64,000 nucleotides of DNA, taken from Pelagibius sp050330205 (lineage in GTDB: Bacteria > Pseudomonadota > Alphaproteobacteria > Kiloniellales > Kiloniellaceae). Below, in pieces: positions 28,397 through 37,061 of the stretch. The DNA is taken from positions 62,001 to 126,000 of the forward strand of contig JBHJOA010000021.1 of NCBI GenBank assembly GCA_050330205.1, written 5' to 3'. The notes under the pieces were generated by a model. That model saw nothing but the letters and a program-made list of their open reading frames with translations, searched no databases and had not been told where the DNA came from. A program made the position numbers and the translations under genes. Position 1 is the stretch's first letter; each line of letters begins with the position of its first letter.

Positions 28397-28720
28397 ATGG
28401 CCGGTGGGACGATAACCAGAGCGGATCTGAGCGAAGCCGTCTACCAGGAGGTCGGCCTCTCGCGCAATGAATCCGCCGAGTTGGTCGAGTCGGTCCTGAA
28501 CGAGATTTCCGATGCCCTGGTGCGCGGCGACATGGTGAAGCTGTCGTCGTTCGGCAGCTTCTCCGTCCGCGAGAAGGGGGAGCGGATCGGGCGCAATCCG
28601 AAGACCGGAGAGGAAGTGCCGATTCTGCCGCGCCGGGTGCTGGTGTTCCGCGCCTCGCACGTCCTGAAGAACCGCATCAACGGCACGCTCAGTACGGCGG
28701 CCGAGGAAGCGCAAGCTTGA
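28397..28720 (+). CDS. ihfA: integration host factor subunit alpha
   Basis: 107 residues, HU/IHF fold. TRADLSEAVYQEVGLSRNES, VKLSSFGSFSVREKGERIGR and NPKTGEEVPI carry the DNA-bending arm, including the conserved RNPKTGE-Pro tip. It bends DNA as a heterodimer with IhfB. The start at 28397 is preceded by AGAGGAGGGG. The fabH-ihfA-merR order is common in alphaproteobacteria. Confidence 0.95.
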   Translation: MAGGTITRADLSEAVYQEVGLSRNESAELVESVLNEISDALVRGDMVKLSSFGSFSVREKGERIGRNPKTGEEVPILPRRVLVFRASHVLKNRINGTLSTAAEEAQA

Positions 28721-28780
28721 GTGACGACCCCAACGACGGGGTGTAAGTATCTACGATAGTTGGACAGATCACAGGTCAGC

Positions 28781-29221
28781 ATGCCTGCAAGTCGCCCCGC
28801 CGGAAAATCTGCTGCCGCTTTTCGGACGATCAGCGAAGTCAGCGAGGAACTCGACGTTCCGCAGCATGTGCTCCGCTTCTGGGAAGGCAAGTTCAGCCAG
28901 GTCCGGCCGCTGAAGCGCGGCGGCGGGCGGCGCTACTACCGGCCCGAGGACATCGACCTGCTGCGCCGCATCCGCAGCCTGCTCTACAACGAGGGCTACA
29001 CCATCAAGGGGGTGCAGCGGCTGTTGCGCGAGGGCCGCGGCAAGGACGGCGAGAGCAGCGACGGTGAGGACATGGCTGGCGAGGCCGGGAACGAGGCCCT
29101 CGAGGCGGCGCCGGCGGTCCGGTCCGCCGCGCCGGATCTCAAGGGCGAGCTCGAGGCGGTGATCGATGAACTGGGCAAGCTGCGCGACCTGCTGAAGGCC
29201 TCCGGCAAGGGGCGGCCCTGA
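28781..29221 (+). CDS. MerR-family transcriptional regulator
   Basis: 146 residues from the ATG at 28781 (a TTG at 28760 would add seven). The winged-helix domain (about 15-85) reads AAFRTISEVSEELDVPQHVL, RFWEGKFSQVRPLKRGGGRR, YYRPEDIDLLRRIRSLLYNE and GYTIKGVQRLL. The C-terminal half is acidic and then a short helix (ELEAVIDELGKLRDLLKASG), with no metal-binding cysteines, so the effector is not a metal. This is the MerR-type protein usually found after ihfA; its targets are unknown. Confidence 0.9.
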   Translation: MPASRPAGKSAAAFRTISEVSEELDVPQHVLRFWEGKFSQVRPLKRGGGRRYYRPEDIDLLRRIRSLLYNEGYTIKGVQRLLREGRGKDGESSDGEDMAGEAGNEALEAAPAVRSAAPDLKGELEAVIDELGKLRDLLKASGKGRP

Positions 29222-29346
29222 CGGCGATGCAAGCGTCGGCGCCCCCTCCGGTCGAGGCCGGCGAGGCGGGCGTTGCCTTGCTCCGGAAGCCCGGTTATAC
29301 AGGGCCGCAGCGGCGCCCCGCCTGGCGGCGGCGCCGGGTGCCTTGG

Positions 29347-29423
29347 CGGAGCGTAGCGCAGCCTGGTAGCGCACCACACTGGGGGTGTGGGGGTCGTGGG
29401 TTCAAATCCCGCCGCTCCGACCA
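29347..29423 (+). tRNA. tRNA-Pro (GGG)
   Basis: The 77-base cloverleaf includes an encoded CCA end. The acceptor stem CGGAGCG / CGCTCCG pairs fully. The anticodon stem CCACA / TGTGG encloses the loop CTGGGGG, giving anticodon GGG. The T arm has the standard GTTCAAATC loop. It is read from the same strand as the MerR gene and is followed by a terminator-like hairpin. Confidence 0.96.
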
Positions 29424-29433
29424 TCACGTCGAG

Positions 29434-29470
29434 AAAGCCGCTTCGGCCCGCCGCCGGGGCGGCTTTTCTT
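29434..29470 (+). terminator. terminator after tRNA-Pro
   Basis: AAAGCCGC (29434-29441) pairs with GCGGCTTTT (29459-29467), closing a GC-rich loop and ending in a T-run. It begins 11 bases after the tRNA CCA end. Confidence 0.75.
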
Positions 29471-29524
29471 ATGCCCGCGCGCCGGGGTATCCGGACACCT
29501 GATGAGGAAAGTCGCGGCAGATCA

Positions 29525-30343
29525 ATGACTACGGCCTTTTTCTTCATAGCCAAGGTCGGCTGGTTCCTGGCCAAGCCGCTGCACAGCCTGCTGTTCTGCC
29601 TGCTCGCCTGGCTGGGCTGCCGCGGGCTCGGCTGGCGGCGTCCGGCGCGCTTCTTCCTGGCGCTGCTGCTGCTCTACGGCGGCGCCATCCTGCTGACGCC
29701 GCTGCCCGAGTTGGCCCTGCGCAGCCTCGAGAACCGCTTTCCCGTCGTCGCGCCGGTACCGCAGCAGGTGGCCGGCATCATCGTGCTGGGCGGTGCCACC
29801 GACGACGGCGCGATCGCCGCGGCGCGCGGCCAGCCCGGACTCAACGCCGCCGCCGAGCGCCTGACCACCGCCATGGCGCTGCACCGGGCGATGCCCGACA
29901 AACCCTTCATCGTTTCCGGGTTTTCCGGCCGGCTGGTGCCACGCGGCTGGAGCGAGCCGGAGATCACCCGCCGCCTCTTCGAGGAGCAGGGCCTCGACCT
30001 GTCGCGCGTGCGCTTCGAGGCGGAGTCCCGCAACACGGCGGAGAACGCGCGCTTCACCGCGGCGCTGCTCGGCGAGAACGCGGCGACCGAGGGGGAGGCG
30101 CGGCCGTGGCTGCTGGTGACCTCCGCCTGGCACATGCCGCGGGCGGTCGCCAGCTTCCGCACCGAGCGGCTGGAGGTGCTGCCGTATCCGGTCGACTTCC
30201 GCACCGAGCCGGACAACCTGCGCTGGCCGCGCGACATCGCCGGCTCGCTGCAGGTCGCCGGTATCGCGCTGCACGAATGGCTCGGGCTCGCTGCCTACTA
30301 CGCGACGGGCCGCAGCGACTCCCTGTTCCCGGCGCCGCGCTGA
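29525..30343 (+). CDS. YdcF/ElyC family membrane protein (DUF218)
   Basis: 272 residues. Two N-terminal membrane segments (about 5-30 and 40-60) are followed by a DUF218 domain: GIIVLGGATDDGAIAAARGQ, PFIVSGFSG, RFEAESRNTAENARFTAALL and LLVTSAWHMPRAVASFR. This E-x-S-x-N-T-x-E-N pattern is the family's conserved core. Relatives (ElyC, SanA) affect envelope polysaccharide or peptidoglycan handling; the exact reaction is unsettled. The ATG at 29525 is chosen because upstream sequence is the tRNA terminator. Confidence 0.9.
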   Translation: MTTAFFFIAKVGWFLAKPLHSLLFCLLAWLGCRGLGWRRPARFFLALLLLYGGAILLTPLPELALRSLENRFPVVAPVPQQVAGIIVLGGATDDGAIAAARGQPGLNAAAERLTTAMALHRAMPDKPFIVSGFSGRLVPRGWSEPEITRRLFEEQGLDLSRVRFEAESRNTAENARFTAALLGENAATEGEARPWLLVTSAWHMPRAVASFRTERLEVLPYPVDFRTEPDNLRWPRDIAGSLQVAGIALHEWLGLAAYYATGRSDSLFPAPR

Positions 30344-30364
30344 GCGCCGCGCCGGCGGGTCAGG

Positions 30365-31132
30365 TCAGGACTTCGGCGGCGAGGGCAGGATGCGGCAGTA
30401 CTGCCTGGCGTCCTTGGCCTTGAGGGCGTCGCAGACCTGGCGGGCGGCGTCGCTCGAGGGCAGCGGGCCGGCCAGCACCCGGTAGAAGGTGCCCTTGTCA
30501 CCCAGCTCGGTGCGGCTGAATTCGGCGGCCATGCCGCCCAGCGGCTCCGGATAGCTGCGCTGCAGGTCGCTCCACTGCCGCTTGGCGGCGTCCTCGCTGC
30601 GCAGCGAGGAGAGGTGCAGCACCACGGCGACGGCCGGGTCGACCTGCGCGCCGGCGGCCCGGGCCTCCGGCTTCGGCTGCGGCTTCGGCGGCGCGGCCGC
30701 TGCGGAAGCAGCTTCGGGGGTCGCCGCGGCAACCTGCTCGGGAGCTTCGGCGGTCGCGGTCTCGCCGCCGGCCAGCAGCAGCTCCGCCGCCGCCGCCAGG
30801 GCCGGCTCCGGCCCCTCAGCTTCCCGCATGTCCTTTGGCGCCTCGGCGGGCGCCGCGAGGCTGACACTGTCCACCGGCTCGACCGGAACCGCCGGGATCG
30901 CCGGCGGGGCCGGGGTGGCGACGAGCGCTGGCGTCTCGGCGGCCGCAGGAGCCTCCGGTTGCGGGTCGCTCTCGCGCACGCTGTTCAGCAGCGAGGCCTC
31001 CAGCCGGTTGGCCCAGCCCTTGGTGTCGTCGTAGATCGCGTCGCAGCCGCCCAGCAGCGGCAGCAGCAGGGCGACCGCGCAGGCCAGGGCCTTTGGGCCG
31101 GCCGGGACCTTCGCACCGTGAGTCTGTAGCAT
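30365..31132 (-). CDS. SPOR-domain lipoprotein
   Basis: 255 residues from the ATG at 31132. A signal peptide ALACAVALLLPLLGGC ends in a lipobox (Cys30). A long Ala/Pro/Glu-rich linker (about 55-170) leads to a C-terminal SPOR-like domain (VVLHLSSLRSEDAAKRQWSD ... TFYRVLAGPLPSSDAARQVC ... YCRILP). SPOR domains bind denuded peptidoglycan at the septum, so an envelope or division role is likely. It is divergent from the HerA-like gene and convergent with the YdcF gene. Confidence 0.85.
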   Translation of the reverse strand: MLQTHGAKVPAGPKALACAVALLLPLLGGCDAIYDDTKGWANRLEASLLNSVRESDPQPEAPAAAETPALVATPAPPAIPAVPVEPVDSVSLAAPAEAPKDMREAEGPEPALAAAAELLLAGGETATAEAPEQVAAATPEAASAAAAPPKPQPKPEARAAGAQVDPAVAVVLHLSSLRSEDAAKRQWSDLQRSYPEPLGGMAAEFSRTELGDKGTFYRVLAGPLPSSDAARQVCDALKAKDARQYCRILPSPPKS

Positions 31133-31350
31133 TTTCGGGCCTTCCCGCCTGCCGGCGTCGCCCGGCTTCCCCGCGAAGCCGGCCGGCACCCTGCTGAGAC
31201 TAGGGCGCTATGGTTTAAAATCCTTGAATGTCCGGGGTTTAAGCGAAGTTCTTCAGGTTGCGGCCTTCGCCATTGCTTAACGTCTGCCTGCGATCATCGG
31301 GACCACGGGAATGAGGCCGCGCGCGAGCGCGCCGGGCACAGGCGGAGACC

Positions 31351-33015
31351 ATGCAGACAGTCCAGCAGATGACCCCTCCCAAGGCCGCGCCGTCGGAGTT
31401 CAAGGTCGGCCATATCATCTCGGTCACCGGCGCCAGGGTGACCGCGACGCTGGTCTCGACCGGCCCCGACGTCAACACGGCGCGGCGCATCAACGAGGCG
31501 GTGCAGATCGGCTCGCTGGTCAAGATGCCGACCGACCAGTCCGTCGCCTTCGGCATCGTCTCGACCCTCTCGACCGGCAACCCCTCGCCGTCGCCGGAGT
31601 TCGGCGAGCAATGGGTGGTGGAGATCGACCTCTTCGGCGAATACATCCTGCCGGAAGGCGTCTCGGCAGCGGGCGCGGCCGGGGGCTTCGACCTGCAGCG
31701 CGGCGTGTCGCACTACCCGGGCCTGGGCGAGGCGATCTACGCGACCACCAGCGAGGAGCTGCAGCAGATCTACAAGCGCCCGCAGGCGTCCAACCTGCGC
31801 ATCGGCACCCTGCACCAGGACGACAGGCTGCCCGCCTACCTGGTTACCGACGACCTGCTCGGCAAGCACTTCGCCATTCTCGGTACCACCGGTTCGGGCA
31901 AGTCCTGCGCCCTGGCCGCGGTGCTGCACGCCATTCTCGGCGCGCATCCCTTCGGGCACGTGGTGCTGCTCGACCCGCATAACGAATATCGCCGCGCCTT
32001 CGACGGCCTGGCCGAGGTGGTGACGCCGGAGAACCTGCAGTTGCCATACTGGCTGCTGAACTTCGAGGAGATGGTGGAGGTTCTGTGCAGCCGCGACGAC
32101 ACCAGCCGGTCGTCGGAATCCTTCATCCTCAAGGACGCCATCCTCAACGCCAAGCGCTCCGCCGTGGAGAACGAGGACGAGCGCCGCTATGTCACCGTCG
32201 ACACGCCGGTGCCCTATCCGCTGAGTGCGCTGCTGCACAACATCGAAGCGGCCATGGGCCAACTGCAGAAGGCGGAGCAGGCCAAGCCCTATCTGCGCCT
32301 GCGCTCGCGCCTGGAGAACCTGCGCGCCGACCGCCGCTACGCCTTCATGTTCTCCGGCCTGTCGGTGCGCGACAGCCTGCCCGAGATCCTCTCGCGCATC
32401 ATCCGCCTGCCGGTCGCCGGCAAGCCGATGACCATCTTCGATCTCTCCGGCGTGCCCTCGGAGATCGTCGACGTCGTGGTGTCGCTGCTGTGCCGCACGC
32501 TCTTCGACTTCGCGATCTGGAGCGAGGACCACGGGACGGTACCGATGCTGCTGGTCTGCGAGGAGGCGCATCGCTACATCCCCAACGAGGTCGACCGCGG
32601 CTTCGAGCCGACCCGCCGCATCATCGCGCGGATCGCCAAGGAGGGTCGCAAGTACGGCCTCTCGCTGGGGCTCGTCTCGCAGCGTCCCTCGGAGCTGTCG
32701 GAAAGCATCCTCTCCCAGTGCAGCACGCTCTTCGCGCTGCGCATGGGCAACCAGAAGGACCAGGACTTCGTGCGCCGGGCCCTGCCCGAGAGCGCCGAGG
32801 GCATGCTGAGCTCGCTGCCGGCGCTGCGCAATCAGCAGGCCGTGGTGGTGGGCGAGGGCGTGGTGCTGCCGATGCGGATCCGCTTCGACGACCTGCCGGA
32901 GGCCAAGCGCCCGCAGAGCGACACCGCCTCCTTCGCCGCGCAGTGGCAGGCCGAGCGCGGCGACGGCGACTTCGTCAAGCGCACCGTCGAGCGCTGGCGC
33001 CGCCAGTCCCGCTGA
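31351..33015 (+). CDS. HerA-like ATPase (DUF87 domain)
   Basis: 554 residues. An N-terminal barrel (about 15-110; VGHIISVTGARVTATLVSTG) precedes a FtsK/HerA-type ATPase. Walker A is GTTGSGKSC at 178-186. The Walker B region is MLLVCEEAHRYIPNE, with the Glu at about 404. The arginine-finger region is around RRIIARIAKEGRKYGLSLGL and VSQRPSELSESILSQC. HerA hexamers pump DNA for the NurA nuclease in archaea or partner with effectors in some defence systems. No nuclease, Sir2 or other partner gene is adjacent, so the role is open. Confidence 0.9.
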   Translation: MQTVQQMTPPKAAPSEFKVGHIISVTGARVTATLVSTGPDVNTARRINEAVQIGSLVKMPTDQSVAFGIVSTLSTGNPSPSPEFGEQWVVEIDLFGEYILPEGVSAAGAAGGFDLQRGVSHYPGLGEAIYATTSEELQQIYKRPQASNLRIGTLHQDDRLPAYLVTDDLLGKHFAILGTTGSGKSCALAAVLHAILGAHPFGHVVLLDPHNEYRRAFDGLAEVVTPENLQLPYWLLNFEEMVEVLCSRDDTSRSSESFILKDAILNAKRSAVENEDERRYVTVDTPVPYPLSALLHNIEAAMGQLQKAEQAKPYLRLRSRLENLRADRRYAFMFSGLSVRDSLPEILSRIIRLPVAGKPMTIFDLSGVPSEIVDVVVSLLCRTLFDFAIWSEDHGTVPMLLVCEEAHRYIPNEVDRGFEPTRRIIARIAKEGRKYGLSLGLVSQRPSELSESILSQCSTLFALRMGNQKDQDFVRRALPESAEGMLSSLPALRNQQAVVVGEGVVLPMRIRFDDLPEAKRPQSDTASFAAQWQAERGDGDFVKRTVERWRRQSR

Positions 33016-33071
33016 CGGACATCTTCATTCCCCTTGCGGGGCTCACGAGGGCAATAGCGCTTCGCGGATGG

Positions 33072-33455
33072 TCAGACGAAGAGGTCGTCGACCAGGCCGC
33101 GCAGGCGCGTGTCGCGCGACGGCGCGTCTTCGGCCGCCTCGCCGGAGTCGGCGTCATCCGCCCGCGTTTCGCCGGCCGTTGCCAGGGCGCGCCCTTCGGC
33201 GGTCAGGCGGCAAACCAGCCAGTCCGGCTTGATGGGGTTCTTGAACCAGGGTTCCGCCCAGCCTTGCTCGATGCAGCTGCGGATGGTGCGGCTGTCGTAG
33301 CGCTGCCCGTAGCGGTCGAACAGCGGCAGCTTGCCGCCGGCCTGCTGAAGGCCGCGGCTGAGCCACGCCAATTGGGTCACCGTGGGGCGGGTTCTCCGCC
33401 TTGCGCCGTCGAGCGATTCGCCGAGCGCCTGGGCCGTGGGGGACAATCGGTCCAT
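33072..33455 (-). CDS. conserved hypothetical protein (winged-helix-like)
   Basis: 127 residues from the ATG at 33455. The middle, PTVTQLAWLSRGLQQAGGKL then PLFDRYGQRYDSRTIRSCIE with QGWAEPWFKNPIKPDWLVCR, and LTAEGRALA, looks like a small winged-helix domain ending in the L-T-x-x-G-R motif seen in MarR/PadR-like proteins. The C terminus is acidic and disordered. I do not recognise the family. It is convergent with the HerA-like gene, with 56 bases between them, and divergent from cutA. Confidence 0.65.
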   Translation of the reverse strand: MDRLSPTAQALGESLDGARRRTRPTVTQLAWLSRGLQQAGGKLPLFDRYGQRYDSRTIRSCIEQGWAEPWFKNPIKPDWLVCRLTAEGRALATAGETRADDADSGEAAEDAPSRDTRLRGLVDDLFV

Positions 33456-33529
33456 GCTCTCTCTCCCTGCTGTCCCGCCCATGCTACGATAGGCGGACGC
33501 AGAAAGCGACTCGGGAGCGCAGACCGCCG

Positions 33530-33871
33530 ATGGCCCTCCAGTACTCCCACTGCCTGGTCTACGTGACCGCCGCCGACCTGGAGGAGGCCCAGGAGATCGG
33601 CCGCGCCATGGTCGAGGCACGGCTGGCGGCCTGCGCCAACGTGATCCCCGGCATGGTGCCGATCTTCCGCTGGGAGGGCGAGATCGGCGAGGGCTCGGAG
33701 AGCGTGGTAATCCTCAAGACCACCAAGGGCCGGGTCGATGATCTCATCGCCGCCGTCGAGGCCATGCACAGCTACGAGTGCCCCTGCGCCGTGGTGCTGC
33801 CGGTGGTCGGCGGCAGCCGCGACTTCCTCGACTGGATCAGCCAGGAGACTGCCGAAGCGCCGGAGGATTAG
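33530..33871 (+). CDS. cutA: divalent-cation tolerance protein CutA
   Basis: 113 residues. LVYVTAADLEEAQEIGRAMV, EARLAACANVIPGMVPIFRW and VVILKTTKGRVDDLIAAVEA are the CutA1 blocks, ending HSYECPCAVVLPV. It forms a ferredoxin-like trimer. It has been linked to copper tolerance, although the physiological role is unclear. The ATG at 33530 is close to the family start. Confidence 0.95.
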   Translation: MALQYSHCLVYVTAADLEEAQEIGRAMVEARLAACANVIPGMVPIFRWEGEIGEGSESVVILKTTKGRVDDLIAAVEAMHSYECPCAVVLPVVGGSRDFLDWISQETAEAPED

Positions 33872-33879
33872 CGGGCGCG

Positions 33880-34098
33880 TTACCGGCTCTGAGACGTCAG
33901 ATAGGGACGCATCGCCTCGCGGTATTCCGTATCCCAGACCAGGCGGTCGAGATCCAGTTCGGCCGCCTTGCGGCTGCGGGGTGAGGCCGGCGGGACGCCG
34001 GTCTTCGCATCACTTGGGCTTCTCTCGACGCCTCGGTTCATGGGGATCGCTCCCTGCCGCTTCGGGTTGTCGCTTCGCATCCAGTATTGACTCTGCAT
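33880..34098 (-). CDS. small hypothetical protein
   Basis: 72 residues, or 53 from an internal ATG at 34041. The C-terminal half, ELDLDRLVWDTEYREAMRPY, looks like a conserved amphipathic segment; the N-terminal part is polar and low in complexity. It is convergent with cutA and only 8 bases from its stop. No family is recognised; it is called on codon character and the compact tail. Confidence 0.4.
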   Translation of the reverse strand: MQSQYWMRSDNPKRQGAIPMNRGVERSPSDAKTGVPPASPRSRKAAELDLDRLVWDTEYREAMRPYLTSQSR

Positions 34099-34301
34099 TG
34101 CGACCTTGGCCGCGGCGGGGCGCCTTCGCGGCGGCGGCGGGGAAAGATTGCGGCGAGATCGGGGCGGGGTCCGGCCGCCGGCGCCGCGGATAATCGCCGC
34201 GGCAGGGAATCATTCACAGGCCGTTTATACGTTTCGGGCTCTTGCCTCGCTGATGGTTAACGTATAGTGAAACTCAAGCAAGCGAGTGGAGACCCATAGC
34301 C

Positions 34302-34490
34302 ATGAAGGCTCATCCGGCGCGTCAGGCGCCGCAGTTCCCGTGCATCGGCCAGGCAGGCGTGTCCCTCTTCTCCGCGTTCCTCCATGCCGCGCCCCCGCCA
34401 TGCCCCGCCGCCGCCGTTGCGCCGGGCTTCGCAGCCGCACGGTCGGAGACTGCCAGATTCACGATAAGAGGTCAGTTGATTCCCCTATGA
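34302..34490 (+). CDS. possible short upstream open frame coupled to the VOC gene
   Basis: 62 residues, Ala/Pro-rich with a hydrophobic middle (QAGVSLFSAFLHAAPPPCPA). Its TGA overlaps the ATG of the VOC gene (ATGA at 34487). It is preceded by GAGTGGAG and, at about 34252, by ATGGTTAAC, which matches a CtrA half site in reverse. It may be a real small protein, a leader peptide, or chance. Confidence 0.3.
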   Translation: MKAHPARQAPQFPCIGQAGVSLFSAFLHAAPPPCPAAAVAPGFAAARSETARFTIRGQLIPL

Positions 34491-34882
34491 GGAAAGCGCC
34501 TGTCGAGTTGGATCGTCTCGATCACTTCGCCATCACCGTTCGCGACATCGAGGAAACCTGCGCGTTTTACGAGAAGGTTCTCGGCATGGCGCGGGAGACC
34601 TTCGACGGTGGCCGCGTCGCCCTGCGCTTCGGCCGGCACAAGATCAACATCAATCCCAATCCCAACGAGATGAAGCGCAAGGCCGCGGTGCCGATCCCCG
34701 GTACCGCCGAGTTCTGCCTCATCCTGTCCCAGCCGCTGGACGGCTTCATACGGCACCTGCGCGGCTGCGGCGTCGAGATCGAGTACGGCCCGGCGGAATC
34801 GCCCGGCGCCGAGGGCACCATCCGCGCGGTCTGCTTCCGCGATCCCGACGGCAACCTCATCGAAGTCGCGAACTACGTTTAG
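34487..34882 (+). CDS. VOC (glyoxalase/bleomycin resistance) family protein
   Basis: 131 residues with two beta-alpha-beta-beta-beta halves. The first half is LDRLDHFAITVRDIEETCAF then YEKVLGMARETFDGGRVALR; the second is EFCLILSQPLDGFIRHLRGC then FRDPDGNLIEVANYV. The metal ligands of the fold, His (DHFAITV) and Glu (NLIEVANYV), are present. VOC enzymes include glyoxalases, dioxygenases and resistance proteins; the substrate cannot be assigned. The family starts at about 34487, and the ribosome site is weak. Confidence 0.88.
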   Translation: MRKAPVELDRLDHFAITVRDIEETCAFYEKVLGMARETFDGGRVALRFGRHKININPNPNEMKRKAAVPIPGTAEFCLILSQPLDGFIRHLRGCGVEIEYGPAESPGAEGTIRAVCFRDPDGNLIEVANYV

Positions 34883-34920
34883 CGAGGCGGGTGTCGCATC
34901 GTCGACGCGGCCCAATCAAC

Positions 34921-35193
34921 TGTCACCCGAGGGCTTGTTCCTACGGGAATCACGCATCTGCCGACGGTTTCGCAGGAACCATCGACATACACCGCTGTCG
35001 CCCCGGGGCTTGTCCCCGGGGCCCAATGCCGCTGCGGCATGCCGACCACCTCAGCAGTCTGGGCGCCCGAATGCGCGGTGGCGAGGCCAATGGGTCCCGC
35101 GATCAAGTCGCGGGACGACAGTCTTGGTATGGCGAGGGCGGGACACTCCTGCGAGAGATGTGTGAATGTCGTAGGGCTTGACCCGAGGGCGAC
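34921..35193. repeat. long intergenic repeat, copy 2 (about 270 bp)
   Basis: This is the second copy of the element at 3340-3607, in the same orientation. The block at 35104-35155 is identical over 52 bases. Its ends are bounded by CACCCGAGGGCTTGTTCC and GGGCTTGACCCGAGGGCGAC, which can pair with each other. It fills the gap between the VOC gene and metY, which otherwise holds nothing recognisable. Confidence 0.8.
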
Positions 35194-35240
35194 GGTTCGT
35201 GTTGGCGGTTCGATCTGATCGCCGCCGGCGCGATGTCGGT

Positions 35241-36557
35241 TCAAGTTGCCCGCGCCGCCGCCGCCAGGGCCTGGTCGAGGTCGGCGATGATGTCGTCGAC
35301 GGTTTCCAGGCCGATGGAGAGGCGCACCACGTCGGGGCCGGCGCCGGCCGCGGCGGCCTGGGCTTCGCTGAGCTGGCGGTGGGTGGTCGAGGCCGGATGC
35401 AGGATCAGCGAGCGCACGTCGCCGATGTTGGCGAGGTGCGACAGCAGCTCGCAGCTCTCCACCATCTTCACGCCGGCGTCGTAACCGCCCTTCAGGCCGA
35501 TGGTGAAGACCGAGCCGGCGCCCAGAGGCAGGTATTTCCGTGCCAGCGCGTGGTAGGGGCTGGAGGGCAGGGCGGCGCAGGACACCCAGGCGACCTGCGG
35601 GTGGCCTTCCAGGAATTGGGCGACCGCCTTGGCGTTGGCGCAGTGACGCTCCATGCGCAGGCTGAGGGTTTCGGTGCCGAGCAGCGTGAGAAAGGCGTTC
35701 TGCGGCGCCATGGTGGCGCCGAGATCGCGCAGGCCGACGGCGTGGGCCTGCATGGTGAAGGCCATATCGCCGAAGGTCTCATGGAAGTTGAGGCCGTGAT
35801 AGGCCGGCTCCGGCGCCGCCAGGCCGGGAAACTTTCCGCTCCGGGACCAGTCGAAGCGTCCTGAGTCGATCACCGCGCCGCCCACCGAGGTGCCGTTGCC
35901 GGAGAGGAACTTGGTGGTCGAGTGCACGACGATGTCGGCGCCCCATTCGAAGGGCCGGCAGAGATAGGGCGTCGCCATGGTGTTGTCGACGATGAGCGGG
36001 ATCTCCGCCTCGCGGGCGACGGCGGCCAGCGCCTCGAGGTCGCTCACCACGCCGCCGGGGTTGGCCAGGCTCTCGACGAAGATGGCCTTGGTCTTCGGCG
36101 TCAGCGCGCGGCGCACCGCCTCGGGGTCGTCGACGTCGACGAAGTCGGCCTGCCAGTCGAACTTGCGGAAGGTCTTGCCGAACTGGGTGATCGAGCCGCC
36201 GTAGAGGCGGGTCGAGGCGACGAAGCGGTCGCCCGGTTCCATCAGCGCGAAGAAGGCGAGGATCTGCGCGGCGTGGCCCGAGGCGCAGCAGGTGCCGCCG
36301 CGCCCGCCCTCCAGGTTGGCCAGGCGCTCCTCCAATGCCGCCACCGTCGGGTTGGTGAGGCGCGAGTAGATGAAGCCGAAGCTCTGCAGGTTGAACAGCG
36401 AGGCGGCATGGTCGGCGTCGTGGAAGACGTAGGAGGTATTCTGGTAGATCGGCGTCTGGCGCGCGCCGGTCACCGGCTCCGGCTGGCTGCCGGCATGGAT
36501 CATGCGGGTCTCGAAACCGAAGCCGCGGTCCCGCCGTCGGTTCGTGTCGTCACTCAT
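35241..36557 (-). CDS. metY: O-acetylhomoserine aminocarboxypropyltransferase (O-acetylhomoserine sulfhydrylase)
   Basis: 438 residues, Cys/Met-metabolism PLP family. FETRMIHAGSQPEPVTGARQ, TPIYQNTSYVF, GDRFVASTRLYGGSITQFGK and VVHSTTKFLSGNGTSVGG (with the PLP Lys in STTKF) identify the MetY subgroup. It makes homocysteine from O-acetylhomoserine and sulfide. Its ATG overlaps the stop of the CoA-binding gene upstream (36557), so the two are coupled. Homoserine dehydrogenase for the same pathway is at 45828. Confidence 0.93.
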   Translation of the reverse strand: MSDDTNRRRDRGFGFETRMIHAGSQPEPVTGARQTPIYQNTSYVFHDADHAASLFNLQSFGFIYSRLTNPTVAALEERLANLEGGRGGTCCASGHAAQILAFFALMEPGDRFVASTRLYGGSITQFGKTFRKFDWQADFVDVDDPEAVRRALTPKTKAIFVESLANPGGVVSDLEALAAVAREAEIPLIVDNTMATPYLCRPFEWGADIVVHSTTKFLSGNGTSVGGAVIDSGRFDWSRSGKFPGLAAPEPAYHGLNFHETFGDMAFTMQAHAVGLRDLGATMAPQNAFLTLLGTETLSLRMERHCANAKAVAQFLEGHPQVAWVSCAALPSSPYHALARKYLPLGAGSVFTIGLKGGYDAGVKMVESCELLSHLANIGDVRSLILHPASTTHRQLSEAQAAAAGAGPDVVRLSIGLETVDDIIADLDQALAAAARAT

Positions 36558-37057
36558 CACAGTTGCACCTTGCGTCGCCGGGCGGAGATGATGCCGGAGT
36601 TGAAGCCGCCCCAGGAGAGCTCCGAATGCAGGCGGCCGAACTCGATCTTCGGGCAGCGGTCCATGACCACCGTGAGGCCCGCCGCGCGGGCACGATCGGC
36701 GGCCGCGTGGTTGATGACACCGAGCTGCATCCAGACCACTTTGATGCCCTTCTCTTCGGCGAGGGCGATGGCCTCGTCGACAACCGGACCGGCTGCTTCG
36801 GAGCTGCGGAAGATGTCGACCATCTCGAAGGGGCCGGGGATCTCGGCCAGCGAGGCGTAGACCTTCTCGCCGAGGATCTCGCCGCCGGCGGCGCCGGGGT
36901 TGACCGGGATCACCCGGTAGCCTTTCTCCTGCAGGTACTTCATGGCGAAGTGGGAGGGCCGGTTCCATTTCGGCGAGGCGCCGACCATGGCAATGGTGCG
37001 GGTGTCGCGCAGGATCGCCAGCAGTTCGGCGTTGCTGTAGGTGAGGGGGCTGCTCAT
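36557..37057 (-). CDS. CoA-binding protein (YccU-like)
   Basis: 166 residues, Rossmann-type CoA-binding domain: TIAMVGASPKWNRPSHFAMK, YLQEKGYRVIPVNPGAAGGE and VVWMQLGVINHAAADRARAA. Cys in VVMDRCPKIEFGRL is the conserved cysteine of the family. It is translationally coupled to metY, an arrangement often seen in proteobacteria, so a link to sulfur-amino-acid metabolism is likely; the biochemical role is unknown. It starts 4 bases after the mscS stop on the same strand. Confidence 0.9.
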   Translation of the reverse strand: MSSPLTYSNAELLAILRDTRTIAMVGASPKWNRPSHFAMKYLQEKGYRVIPVNPGAAGGEILGEKVYASLAEIPGPFEMVDIFRSSEAAGPVVDEAIALAEEKGIKVVWMQLGVINHAAADRARAAGLTVVMDRCPKIEFGRLHSELSWGGFNSGIISARRRKVQL

Positions 37058-37061
37058 GGGT

